Of a DNA stretch of 64,000 bases, positions 30,331 through 41,196 are shown one piece after another. The stretch spans positions 1-64,000 of the forward strand of contig CAICTM010000173.1 in NCBI GenBank assembly GCA_903772945.1. Direction: 5' to 3'. Position 1 is the stretch's first letter, and each line of letters begins with the position of its first letter. Source of the stretch: Seminavis robusta (Eukaryota > Bacillariophyta > Bacillariophyceae > Naviculales > Naviculaceae). A program made the position numbers and the translations under genes. Under the pieces are notes generated by a model, which was given only the letters and a program-made list of their open reading frames with translations, did no database searches and was not told where the DNA came from.

Positions 30331-31638
30331 CTATCTTCCACTATAGTAGAACTCAAACAGCTTCTGTGACGACCACCCTCTGTGTTCATACAGAAATACA
30401 CAGAGAAAATTGAACAGAATGACGTAGGGGACCCCGTTCACTTGCCACCGCCGTGGCGAGACGAGTGTTTCGGATGGCAAAATGCACAAGCTTTCGTCCT
30501 TCCGAGCGGCGACACGTTTGCGAATCAGATCCATGAGTTCATAGTCTTCCATAAGCGGTGCTTGTGGTGGATATCCTCCAAGGTACGAAAAGTAGGTTGT
30601 TGGCATGGATATCACGGAATCGCCATAGATGGCATGAAATACTTTGGTTCGTATGGTCCCCAACCATTGTGCTGCTGCCATTCCTGGCGGACAAGCTGTG
30701 TTTGTGGTATGGATGCGAAACGAAAAGGCACAGGCAATGACACGAGTAGTTGTTGTTTCGTCAGAACCCAAGACGGAGAGGATTTGATCATCCCACTTCT
30801 CGGGCAGCAAATTGTCGGAATGTAGAAATGTCAGTATTCTTCCATCCGCATGTTGGGCCCCATGGTTGAGCGTGGCTCCTCGTCCTCCTCCTCCCGAATA
30901 CGTGGCGATCTTGACATTAGCCCATTGCTGCTTTCCACCAGCAAAGACAGTTGCTTGTTCCATGTGGGTGTTCCGTCCCGCATCGACCAGCACCAGTTGC
31001 AATCGTTGGGGATTTTGGCTCGCATCGAGGGCCCGTTGCAAATTGGTTTGAATGCGACTTCCATCTTCCCCAAAGGCCGGCACGACCACACTAATCTCAA
31101 AGGGATGCTTTGATTTTGAATTGTTTTGTGGTGGTGCTGGTAGCTCCAGTAGTTGGGGCCATATTCGTTTGAGCTGGGCCATCAAAAGGGAATCTTTGCT
31201 GTCCTTGTGTTCGTACTGTTGCATGGCTATGGATGCCCATCTCCGTGCTTCTGTGCTGGAGCACATGACTTGTAGCAGTTCCTTGTCCGTCAACACATTT
31301 TCTGATTTTTCCTTTTTGTGTCTTGCCTCCTTGAGGATATTCTGAAATTGATCGAGTGCCCCTGGAGTTTCCTCATTGTTTCGATTGGTGGTTACCAATG
31401 GACACCGCCAAATTGCCTTTGTTGCGGGAGAGGTTCCAGCGAGGTATAGAATGCCAAGGTAGCAAGCCAAAGCAAGTGCCACCACCCATGAAATAGCCGT
31501 TTCCAACAGATCCCTTACTAGGATACCCCACCACCACGGATGATCTTCTTCTCCATCTGATGTTCTTGGTTTCCTCTTGAAGGATGACACCAAGCCCAGT
31601 AAAAAGCTTGCTGAAGGGAATCCCTTATCCTTCCTCAT
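30331..31638 (-). CDS. Family 2 glycosyltransferase-like membrane protein
   Basis: Single exon, 435 aa. A membrane segment at ~45-62 (AISWVVALALACYLGILYL) is followed by a basic, helical stem. The GT-A core starts near residue 180: EISVVVPAFGEDG, then QLVLVDAGRNTHMEQA, GGGRGATLNHGAQHADG and ILTFLHSDNLLP, the last in the place of the DxD metal motif (HSD). The layout resembles the rSAM/selenodomain-associated transferase 2 group (TIGR04283) of GT2 enzymes. FSYLGGYPPQAPLMEDYELMDLIRKR is the usual acceptor-side ED motif. A second hydrophobic stretch near the end (YVILFNFLCVFLY) may touch the membrane. Acceptor and donor are unknown. The start is the ATG at 31638. Confidence 0.75.
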   Translation of the reverse strand: MRKDKGFPSASFLLGLVSSFKRKPRTSDGEEDHPWWWGILVRDLLETAISWVVALALACYLGILYLAGTSPATKAIWRCPLVTTNRNNEETPGALDQFQNILKEARHKKEKSENVLTDKELLQVMCSSTEARRWASIAMQQYEHKDSKDSLLMAQLKRIWPQLLELPAPPQNNSKSKHPFEISVVVPAFGEDGSRIQTNLQRALDASQNPQRLQLVLVDAGRNTHMEQATVFAGGKQQWANVKIATYSGGGGRGATLNHGAQHADGRILTFLHSDNLLPEKWDDQILSVLGSDETTTTRVIACAFSFRIHTTNTACPPGMAAAQWLGTIRTKVFHAIYGDSVISMPTTYFSYLGGYPPQAPLMEDYELMDLIRKRVAARKDESLCILPSETLVSPRRWQVNGVPYVILFNFLCVFLYEHRGWSSQKLFEFYYSGR

Positions 31639-32298
31639 TGCGAAGAATAGAGTATGGATCCTTCTTTTAAAATTCGCCCAGCAGAGCCGGTGTTTCCAGA
31701 AGGTCTGCCGTCATTTACTAGCTAGCAGAAGCCGACCAGTCAGAGCTAACACTGTTGTTGCCTCTGCACCTATTGTAGTATAATAACAAAGACAAGTATT
31801 GTCGACCTCCTTTTAAAAAATTGTCATGGTGACAATAAGTTTAAAAATTAAGGTGTTTGGAAGGAGTTGAGATTTTGAAAGGAGCAGTCCCGATGCATGA
31901 CGGCTTTGTTGGCTGGTAGCTTCGCATTCGCACGTCTCAGAACATCATCAAAACTCGTGGCCCTATTTCGGCCCTTTGGACCCCACCCTTCACCCTTCAA
32001 GGCAACGAGAAGTCTGGTTCCAAACACAGTGCCAAGCCGTACCCCAAGTGGGAAAGTTCATCAGGTTGGAATCCTTTTTCAACTACTAGTACCTCAACCA
32101 ATATTCCTTCAAGAAGATCCCTACCGGTACTGGTAAAGGTTATGCCAAATTCCCTCCACCTTTGTTGTGTTGGTTATTGCTTCCCTCACCAGCTCTGTTC
32201 ATCCCTGTGTTACGCGCATTGCAATGATGCAGGTCCATACGAAGGCTCATACTACCACGAGCGCTTTCTCCGAGTACGTCCGTCCTTGACAATAAGCA
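31639..32298. other. Intergenic stretch with one short unassigned reading frame
   Basis: Plus-strand ATG at 31897 opens a 79-codon frame (MTALLAGSFAFARLRTSSKL) that resembles an organelle targeting peptide. A second short frame near 32105-32225 (KIPTGTGKGYAKFPPPLL) could be a following exon, but I could not find introns of normal size that join them in phase. No family is recognised, so I do not call a gene. Confidence 0.3.
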
Positions 32299-32892
32299 TG
32301 TCGTCGAAAAATGCAGGACAAAAACTGGAATATTCACGGAAACGAAGACAGCAAGAAAAAGAGAAACGAAAACGGGGAGGGGCACAATCGACTGACCAGT
32401 CGAGTAGCCAGCCAGGTGAATTCTCTCCTGCGAAGAAGCAAAAGAAACGAGCCAGTCCCACCGGAGCCATCAAAAAGTCCGCTAGTAACCAAGAGCAGCA
32501 TGCTTCAAATCTTCAAATGACGACAGCATTGCCAAAACACGAACGACGACAAGCAGGAAGAATCCGTGCAGAACGGATACACCAATATAATCAAAGAGCT
32601 GGAGCGCCAACTTGTACATTTGATGTCAGTGCAGAACCAATACACCTATCGAATCAAAGAGCTGGAGTGCCAACTTGAACAAAGCAAATCCCAGCTGGCC
32701 AAAGCTGAGGTCTTGCTTGCCGCAAACATATCCGCCATTGATGTTCCTGATGCGAATCCTACCACGGCCATTGTGAGTCCCTTGGAGGACAAGGTAGATC
32801 TTAGCTACAGTGTAGAGGCGGAAGAGATGCCACAACCAACCAAACCTGGGAGAAGTTGCATCATGCATACGCTTGTTGGCTTCGGTGGGTAA
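32299..32892 (+). pseudogene. Frame-disrupted basic coiled-coil protein gene
   Basis: From the ATG at 32299 a Lys/Arg-rich frame (MSSKNAGQKLEYSRKRRQQE, then HERRQAGRIRAERIHQ) runs to 32678. From about 32554 a different frame gives a clear coiled coil (GYTNIIKELERQLVHLM, then QYTYRIKELECQLEQSK and SQLAKAEVLLAA) that ends at 32892. The coil is built from a ~60 bp tandem duplication at about 32563..32683, visible as the repeated SVQN-YT-IKELE unit. A basic region followed by a heptad repeat is reminiscent of bZIP proteins, but the Asn/Arg signature is not clear. I found no intron that joins the two frames in phase, so a frameshift or an unusual splice is needed. 32893..33319 holds no gene that I can see. 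Confidence 0.4.
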
Positions 32893-33319
32893 CTTCCCTA
32901 GTAGCCTTGTAAACACTAGTTCTTGGGTGTGTGCGAAGGATCTATCGTGATAGCGTCCCGCAGCCTGGGTGGGTATTATGAGGGGAAGGACCTTCAAGAT
33001 ACGGAACGGCAGGAATGAATACCGGCGCCGAGTGCGGAGGCTCGTCCGCATCGGGTCGGAACGCACGGCTTCCATCGTGGTGGGAGCGTTCACGATGAAC
33101 TGCTTTGTTGCGCGGGCCGGCCTCGCGGGAGGGCTCTTAGTTTAAAAAGGCGCGCAAAGAAAAATGTTTTCTTTCCAAACTCACTTCTTCCGAACCTCCC
33201 ACAGACAAACCTCTGTTTTGAATCTTATTGTTGGCACTGATTTTCAAAGCTATCCACATAATCTTCTTATTGTTTGAAATTGAACTATCTATTATTAGAA
33301 AGCTAGCTTGTAGTAGACC

Positions 33320-34502
33320 ATGACAACCCCCACCAAAGCACCCCGCCGCAGAAGCGAAAGCCCCCTCATGATTCGACGACCACCAAAAAGTCCTCTATCC
33401 TTGCGTGGGCATCGGTTGGTTTGGATGTTGTCATTGTCCATGTTCTTTTGTGTCTTTTTGGCGTGGGATCAGATTTCCTACCAGTTTCTCATGATGAATG
33501 CCGAAGGCGAGACTGTTAACAAGGCCTTCCAAGTCAACCCCAAAGTCAACCACACCGGTGTCATTCGACAAATATCCTTGATTGGAGAGCGAAACTCGGG
33601 AACCAAATGGATGTGGGCGTAAGTTACTTCTCTGTCCAGACAGCTCAATTCATGATGATTATCTAAGGCCGGCATTGTGTCTAATGCTCTCTTGCTTCTC
33701 TTATCTGTCTTTCTGATCATACTCTGGCTGGAATGTGTCTGTGTTGGTTGATTCTCTCTTTGCATATAGCCACTTGGCAGATTGTTTCAACCACTCCATT
33801 CCTGTGGAAAAGAAGTTTTCACGCTATAAGCATTGGTTCCAACCACGTGATTACTGGCGATACCCCCATGATACCCTGGTGATTGCCGAGTTCCGCAACC
33901 CCTATGACTGGCTCATGGCAATGCATGAGGTGCCTCATCATGCTCCCGCTCATGCCAACGTCGGTTGGAAAACCTTTCTAAAGAAAAAGTGGACCACGAA
34001 TCGCACTGGCTTGGATCTGGAACTCAAGGGGGATGAGTTGTGCCAACATCATTTTAAATACAAGGATATCATTTCCTGTGTCCACAAACCTGAACCCCAT
34101 GTCCCCGTCGACAATCGACATTCGCTCGACAAACCCTTTTATGAAATGCGCAATGATGGAAGTGGCAAACCCTACAAGAACATTATGGAACTCCGCAGCG
34201 ACAAGATTCGTAACATTATGGAAATCAAAGACTTTCCTGGCGTGGCGGATCTTTGGATGGTACAGTATGAGTTCCTTCTGAGCACGGGTACACAGGATTT
34301 GTTGGATCGCATCACCGAGTGGACCGGCGTGGAGCCTCGCTGCAAGGCATACCCTCCTCAGTTTCGGCGACAACGCAACATTAGCAAAGATTTCGTCTAC
34401 TATGTGACCGATCACTTGAACTGGACGGTGGAGGCAGAGATTGGATATGAACCCATGGCAATCATGGAGGAAAACGATGATGATGACTATGATCGTAGCT
34501 AA
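33320..34502 (+). CDS. Sulfotransferase-like type II membrane protein
   Basis: Two exons, 33320..33618 and 33770..34502, with a 151 bp GT-AG intron in phase; 343 aa. One membrane segment (LVWMLSLSMFFCVFLAWDQI, ~36-55) follows a basic cytosolic start, so the rest should face the Golgi lumen. ISLIGERNSGTKWMWAHLA fits the 5'-phosphosulfate loop of PAPS-dependent sulfotransferases (here GERNSGTKW), and VIAEFRNPYDWLMAM fits the 3'-phosphate loop (R-x-P). Between them are HHFKYKDIISC and HSLDKPFYEMRNDGSG. LWMVQYEFLLS lies where the third sulfotransferase block is expected. The intron splits the first loop just after TKWMW. The substrate is unknown; glycan sulfation is inference. It ends in an acidic Asp/Glu run. 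Confidence 0.75.
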
Positions 34503-34903
34503 TAGGAGTTGCTTGGATTGCCATAGGCTATCCCTAGCAATGGTACCCAGAGGTGCAGTCCTTTTCTCAAGTACTGTATTACATGTAGTGCAACGTGTCA
34601 TCTATATAGAAAGCTAAGACATGAAACATCTAGATATCCGTCCTCACATCGTTACCTTTTGTAGAATGTCAAGACCCTGTGCTATTAACATCGTGCTCCC
34701 AATATACCGGGACCGGGAGGACCCTGGGTTTGTAGGATACCCCAATCCAACACAGCCTTGCCCCAAGTTTCATTTTTCTGTTTAGACCCAATGATTGCAC
34801 TCTCACCGACAAGACGCCAGGGACGCAGGCTGGAGCACCTCAATGGCTGTCGCTCTGTGTGATGGATGTGGCAACATCGGGCCCCGTTGAAGAGCACCAT
34901 ACT
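34503..34903. other. Convergent intergenic stretch, no gene seen
   Basis: 401 bp between the sulfotransferase-like gene and the inferred end of the large membrane-protein gene; nothing recognisable. Confidence 0.4.
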
Positions 34904-37900
34904 TCATTGAAGCAAGCACAGCACTCTAATTGGTTGCAGAGTTATAGTTTCTCGCTCAGACCGGACATCACATCGTTCGTGTTGACTCGGTGGCGCACAA
35001 TCCAAGGGATCAAGGCACTGGGCGGAAGTGATTCTTAGAAGAGCAGAGATGCTGCATGTGGGAATGTGTTACGCTTTCTTCCTGACTTACCTGATAAACA
35101 GACATCTCCAAGCAGTACCGGCTTTGCTTCCGAACTTGTCACCGTCGCGAATACGGTGCAAGTACATGCTCCCCAATCGCTCAATGTACTGTGTGCGAGT
35201 GATAAGTTCGTGGCTTAGTGAGCTATCGATACAACCGCCGTTCAGTTCAGAAAACAGCATTATTGAACTTACAGGGTGTAAGTGGGCTTCATGGACCAGC
35301 AAATCTCGCCGGAAGCCCTCTGGAATCTTGTCGAGGTTCTTCCCAACGACTTTGACGTCAGGATGAAAAAATGCTGTGTCGATCCTACCCAAGTAGAGTG
35401 CTGCGGTCACGAGAAAAATTACGACTGCAACAACAAACTATCGTTTGAGGCATTTCGCAAAGCACTAGCTAGTCGCTGCGATGCCGTGAACTTACGTCGT
35501 GATACCACCACCAGCAATCCAGTGCCGATGTACCAACATTCGAAAAAAAGATTGGCCGCGTTGGCTGCCAGAGGACGCTTTCGGTAGAATGTGCTGAAGT
35601 TTCGTGCTCTCAGAAGCTTCTGTCCAACCACTTTGATAATAATCGTGCAAATCTGAAAGTAGGCGATGAGCCCCGTTTGGAAACCTTATGTTAGCCTCGC
35701 GCAATCGACCGGGCACGTCCAGCACTTTAGAGTTACTCACAATACCAATCGCGATGGCTAGGAAGCCCAACGCCCTTCCTCGGGTTTGGGGCCACGCGAA
35801 TACAAAAATCAACCCGAAGACGAGCAACGCGAGGAATACTGAAGCCCCCATCAAAGAGAACACCATGTTGCCTAACAGAACGCAACGCCATGTGAGAGAG
35901 AGGAAAGCGCAAAATACCACGGGTAGCGGCAAGCAATGGTTGACATGCCTATGTTCTGGACGACGTTATCGCCTGCTATCCTGTAGGCCATAAAGTTGGG
36001 GTCGTGGAGGCTGGGAATCATGCCACTGCGGAGTTTGATCACTGTGCTTGTATAGGAAGGTATATAGATAATGATACAAAACAAAGCTACAAGGGTTCCA
36101 AGTGCGACGGCGGGATACCCAGCAACTGAAACGAGAGAGAGGTGAGAAGACAATTTGTCCACTCGGAGAAGTCGAAAATGACGTCGAATCGTACCTTCGA
36201 CCATCCTGACCACAACAGAGGACTTTGAGAGCTAATGAACTCAGGTCAACATGTTCACCCTGCTTGCTATTGAATGACTTACCAACTCTCGGGCCATAAG
36301 TCCAAGAGTGTTTCTTCTTGTTCCGAGGTTCTGAGGTCGTCCTGTGTATAGGTCACCCATTCATAATTGGAGATGTTCTTTACCTCCTCGGGAGTGTAGT
36401 TTTGATCTAAATCTTGACGTATATCATCTGGGAGCAGCAGGAATAGGCGACATGTGAGATGGCCGTTCATCTGGATATATGGTGTGACACACAATTTCCT
36501 GCACGAACCTACGACTTGCGCTCCGTACTTCACCCAGCCGACAGCGTAGGCAATGCCAATAACTGTAACAATGATTTGCACAACTTGGCCCACAAAAATT
36601 CTGCCGGAGAATCTTATTCCTTCAGAGGAGACCAACTTCCCAGACCGCAAGAGCCCAAGAGTATAGAATAGACCGCCAACTTCCACGACTTCCTCTCCGT
36701 GGAGAAAGTAGTTTCTCTAAAAACAGCAATGAACAATCGTGAGAATTACCACAAGAAGGCACCTCTACTTGTGCCTTTGGCGTGGCTCTTACCATGACTT
36801 GTCCCCGGCCCGCTGAGACTGATCGCATACTACGCAACATAAACGTAGAGCAAGAGTGAGAATGGTTATTGAGAGTAGACTATCCTCTCGCTTTTTCTTT
36901 CATCTACTCACTTCAAAGCATTTTCGATCAAGTTGCCAATCTTAGATGATGCGGCGCACTTTATCTTGTAATCTCTTGGACGGGCGTTTGTGTCTTTCAA
37001 TAGGAGACCACGAAGAATTGCCATGAGAGCAAAGAAACCAACAATGGGGATAGAGATGAGAATAAAATATGTCCAATCGTCCAGGAGGACCTCTTCAGCC
37101 GGATTTAGGTGCAGCGTTTCATAGGTGTAGCCTAGCTCAGCCTCTGACTCATTCAACTCTCGCACAAGTTCGAACCCGATGAATACGTCAAGGACTCCCC
37201 TGCATATGTCCTTTGTGAAGTCGACCAGCCCCCACTGACCCAGGCCCAATTGCAAAGTCTCAACGTTGTTGATATTGCACCAATCGTCCAGCGTCCGACA
37301 GAATGGATCAATACGCAAGCCGCCCAGCACTTCCACGCCGTCTAAAGGGCAAATTGTCGGTTGCGGCTGACAGGTACCGTTCCAGCAAAAGCCTGACTGA
37401 CAGACAAGATTGGACCTGTTGCAAGCCTCTCCAAGCTGCTTCGTATTGTTGTTTGGATCCTGTGGAGCAGAAACGCAGACTTTGTCGGTGTCGGAGCAGA
37501 CGTAGCTTTCGCACATGAGGCCATCTTGGCAAGCCGACCCAGGTGGTTGCATATCACAGACACTATCGAACGTAAAGTCTGGCTTATCGTAGAAAGCACT
37601 TGTACCACTGTGACAGCAAATGTATGGAGAGTCGGCGGCCATATCACGACGAGCACAGGCGCCAAAGTCGGGACACGTTGAGTTGAAGAAATCATCTGGG
37701 TCACATTCGTTGCCCGTCGTGACCCACAAACCGTATTCCGGGTATGCCTTTTCGGTGAAGAATGTGTAGCACTTCTCGAATTCGTCATAAGATAGCGTCG
37801 ATGGATATTCGTCAAGGTATTTGCCCTGAACCTCTGGATGCTCCTCGCACCATTCTACGGCTGAATGGCAAGCAGAGTCGAGAACGAGGTAATTTTGTGT

Positions 37901-40607
37901 TGGATCAGTTGTTGGATCATTCATCCAGAGTTTCGCTTCCGTTTGATTGAAGCTGAGAGTTGCCGGAAGATGCGTGAGAGTGGCAGAGTACTGCAACGCA
38001 TGGGGACATAACATGAATCTCCTTCACTCACTCGAATGGACAAATGACTCGATAATCATAGTCGTATGTCACATTGTATGGAATCCCCTTTTCGTACCAT
38101 ATCAAAGTAGCGAATGGAGCAAATGTGAAGGATGCTGTTACCAAGAGCGTAAGAAAAAGCAAGGCCTTCTGACCTGTAACGTTTCCGATGCTTGTAGGCA
38201 GAATAAAGAACACGCCTTTCGTAACCAATAACGCGAATGACAAGCCAGAGCAGGAGCAAGACGAGAAGAATAAATGGTAGCAATGGAAGAATAGGAGGTG
38301 AGATGAGGCAAACAGAGGCAGAGCTTTTGCATTTCAACGGTGATGATGTTCGGTACCATAGCAGCCACAGAATATGGCATTAATTATCCATTCAACAATT
38401 TTGTTTCCAACCGTGCACCCATAATTCTTATCTGGACCACACACTGGATCTTTCCAGTTGGACTGAACCAAAGTTCGGAAGAAGTTCAAGTAGATCAATG
38501 CTGCGATCCAACCAAGCATAATATAAGTTTCAACCTGCGATACAATCCTTGATTCAAGTTGCATTGTCACATGACTTACTCGTCAAGATGAAAAGACACC
38601 AAACTGCAGTATTATGAACCAGCGAGCGATAGGTGTCAGCTGCATAATCAATGAAAGTTGCGGTTTCATCCAAGTTCAAGGTTCCGTCTTTCTGGGCAGC
38701 CTTCTTTTGTTGTCTATCATCCCAGTTCCAGCCAAAGCAATCAAAGAAAACTGATGTCATCTTGGGTTTCGTCTCGCCTCCTTGTGCCTGCTTTGAGTGT
38801 GAGCGTACATCATTGGTAAGTGCCACCATCAGATTCTCAGCAGACAAGGACCGACTCTCCGGGTCAAGGCATTCCAACATTTCCTCTATCAACGATGGAT
38901 TCTCCGCACTGTCGACATCGCCAAAAGATTCGAGCATTACTGAAAGCAACTCTGCATCCAGCGGGCGTCCTCGACAGAGGTCGTTTTTCAGATCTTCATC
39001 AAAGATCTCCAACAAGGAGTCTCGAGCGAGTTGGATTACGGCAGGAGCGGTTGGAGCCAGTTCATCCACATCGTCAAACCGGAAGCTTACTGGTTCACTA
39101 GTATCAAATACGTTCGAGCCGGCTTGCCTCTTGTGCTGCTCTGCTATTTGAACCAACTCTGGAATTACGAGTAGCGACGCCAATTGCACAATGTCAAAAT
39201 AATACTTCTCCTCCTCGTATTCTGCTGAATCATCGTCTTGCGTTTCCTTCTCTTCCTCCTGCTTCTGTTCCGGGTGTCGGAGGGCATCATTGTGGGCGTC
39301 CATTTCCGCAGAAAACTCGTTTCGTGTCTTTGCCCCACAGAGGTTGCATGCAATGTCGATTGCTTGCTCGTCAGTGATAATCACTCCGTATCGCGACGAC
39401 AGATATGGGGCGATATCTTCCGCTGTGGCAGAGAGGCAGGCAGGAACAAATGAATGGTAAGCGATGATACAGTAAGATAGATGATTGATTCCTTTCAATT
39501 TTCAAGTATAATGTCACGTACAAGAAATGGTCCCATCCGATCGTAACAGCAGTTCCGCGTTCTGGTGGAGGCACGAGATGTACTCCAACTCGCGCAAATC
39601 GGCAGCAGGCCCCACGGTGCGTGGAAACGAGCCAAAGCCTGGTTTCACGGCATCGTATTTGATCCGATTGGGCCCGTGGCGTTTATTGGCTCCAGGACTG
39701 GTCGCCCTCAGTTGAGTGTATTGTCGTCGACTGTCTACCGGCCATTTGTCGTTTTCATCCTTGGGTGTTTGACGTGCAGCTTGTCGTCTATCTATAATAT
39801 CTTTTCTGATTCGTTGCAGGACCTTCCTATCCGTCATTTGGAAAATATAAGTGTATCGCCTGGAGTCGACAATGCGGAGAAGAGCTTTTTCCTGGGAAGC
39901 TGAATTGATGGTATGACGATCGACGCCCACTTCAAATTGACTTCACGAGTGCTTGAAGAATTGGAGAACGAAATACCTTCATCCGTCAACTTTAGACACC
40001 CTCCATCGTGCCCTCTAAAGCTCACGGGGGCATATCTGGTAGTTCCTTCACTATCGTCATCGGTTTCCATGGTTTCGCTGGCACCTCCATACTTGAACGC
40101 TCTTCTGCGAGCATTAATCTCTTCTTTGACTCGCTCGGAAGACTCCCTACTGGGCATCTGAAACACAAAGGCATCGCCTTGTATGGTTATCTTTAGCAAG
40201 TGTTTGCCGGATGACACTGATCCTCGATTCAGCATGGGAGAAGAATCCACCTGCGACCAGGACTTGCTCATCTTGAGGCCTTCGTCATCTTCTTCTCCAG
40301 ATGCCTGGTAGATAAAGCCTTCATCGTTCAGAATCAACAGACCATCTTGCGTGTTCCACTCCTTGAAAGCCACATGGTCAAATGTCCTGACACTATTAAT
40401 CGACGCCATGCTGACACTCTCCCTGGCTAGCCTGTCGTCTATACCTTTCTTTACACCTGTACCGATATCTACCTCGAGAGCTCCAAAGCTTGGCTTGCTG
40501 CAAGCTTTTCGTAAGACAACCAAAAAATGTGGGCCCCATGCGTTATCCTTTATCCTTGAGACCTTCGTCGATGCACACTGGACATGCACGGACATGGGAG
40601 GTATCAT
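34904..40607 (-). CDS. Large multi-pass membrane protein with PH-like, EF-hand-like and Cys-rich parts (one frame break)
   Basis: Inferred exons: 39522..40607, 38580..39422, 38339..38500, 38032..38173, 36912..37952, 36793..36829, 36283..36716, 36195..36205 (11 nt), 35949..36125, 35741..35871, 35496..35652, 35273..35424, 35091..35188, 34904..35033. All internal splice phases agree; the intron 35872..35948 begins GC. The N-terminus has two PH-like repeats (GLLILNDEGFIYQ...GDAFVFQM and GCLKLTDEGISFS...YTYIFQM) that each end in a basic helix. Then come acidic and EF-hand-like segments (LDPESRSLSAENLMVALT, KDGTLNLDETATFIDY), a first membrane segment, a ~300 aa Cys-rich luminal region with CQSGFCWNGTCQ-type pairs, and six or more further membrane segments. 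A one-base frame break lies near 39926 inside the second PH-like repeat. I do not recognise a named family. The 3' exons are the least certain. Confidence 0.55.
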
Positions 40608-40625
40608 GGTAATACGACATGTACT

Positions 40626-41030
40626 GGACCTCTGTGGAAACGTCATTCGTGGCAAAATACTTAGGAGACGATACACCGAGGCATAGGAGACGATTGAAAG
40701 GATTTAAAAGACGAAAGCAATCGTCTCCTATATTTAGGAGACGATTCAGTAGGAGACATTCCAATTAGGAGACGAAAATTTCGAAATAGGAGACGATCCT
40801 AAAGATTTAGGAGACGATACCATACAGTTTACATGGTACACTTAGGAGACGATCCGTTGAGAATAGGAGACGATCCCTTGAAAATAGGAGACGATTCAAG
40901 AGGAGACGAAAGATTTAAGAGACGATCCGTTTCGTCTCCTATTTTTAGGAGACGAAATCCCTTAAAAAGGAGACGATCAAAAGGATTTAGGAGACGATCG
41001 GTTGCACGACTCGAGTTTCCACAGAGGTCC
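40626..41030. mobile_element. Short inverted-repeat element (MITE-like) filled with GGAGACGA repeats
   Basis: A 16 bp perfect inverted repeat, GGACCTCTGTGGAAAC at 40626..40641 and its complement at 41015..41030, bounds 405 bp without coding capacity. Between the ends, GGAGACGA (usually AGGAGACGAT) occurs about 14 times in direct orientation and twice inverted, at uneven spacing of 10-35 bp. No target-site duplication is obvious. Its left end is only 18 bp from the start codon of the large membrane-protein gene, so it occupies that gene's promoter or leader. The structure fits a non-autonomous DNA transposon with many internal protein-binding sites, but no mobile partner is in the window. Confidence 0.6.
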
Positions 41031-41196
41031 TGTCCACGTAACAAGGACCGGGACGATTACTCCTGGAGTACCGGTACAGTCGGACCACCGGTACATTTGG
41101 TTCCAAAGTTCCAAATAATTTTTTATTCGCGTGTATTGTATCGTTCAGTCGTGAGAGACAGGGATTGAAAATAAATTCTTTATCGCAAGTGGCACG

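Noticed and set aside
31897-32136. Small gene starting MTALLAGSFAFARLR
   Set aside because: Looks like a targeting peptide, but no in-phase exon of normal intron spacing follows; left as an unassigned frame.
35034-35090. Alternative acceptor at 35052 for the last exon of the large membrane gene
   Set aside because: It would give a 39 bp intron, shorter than any other here; the acceptor giving 57 bp keeps the same frame and is preferred.
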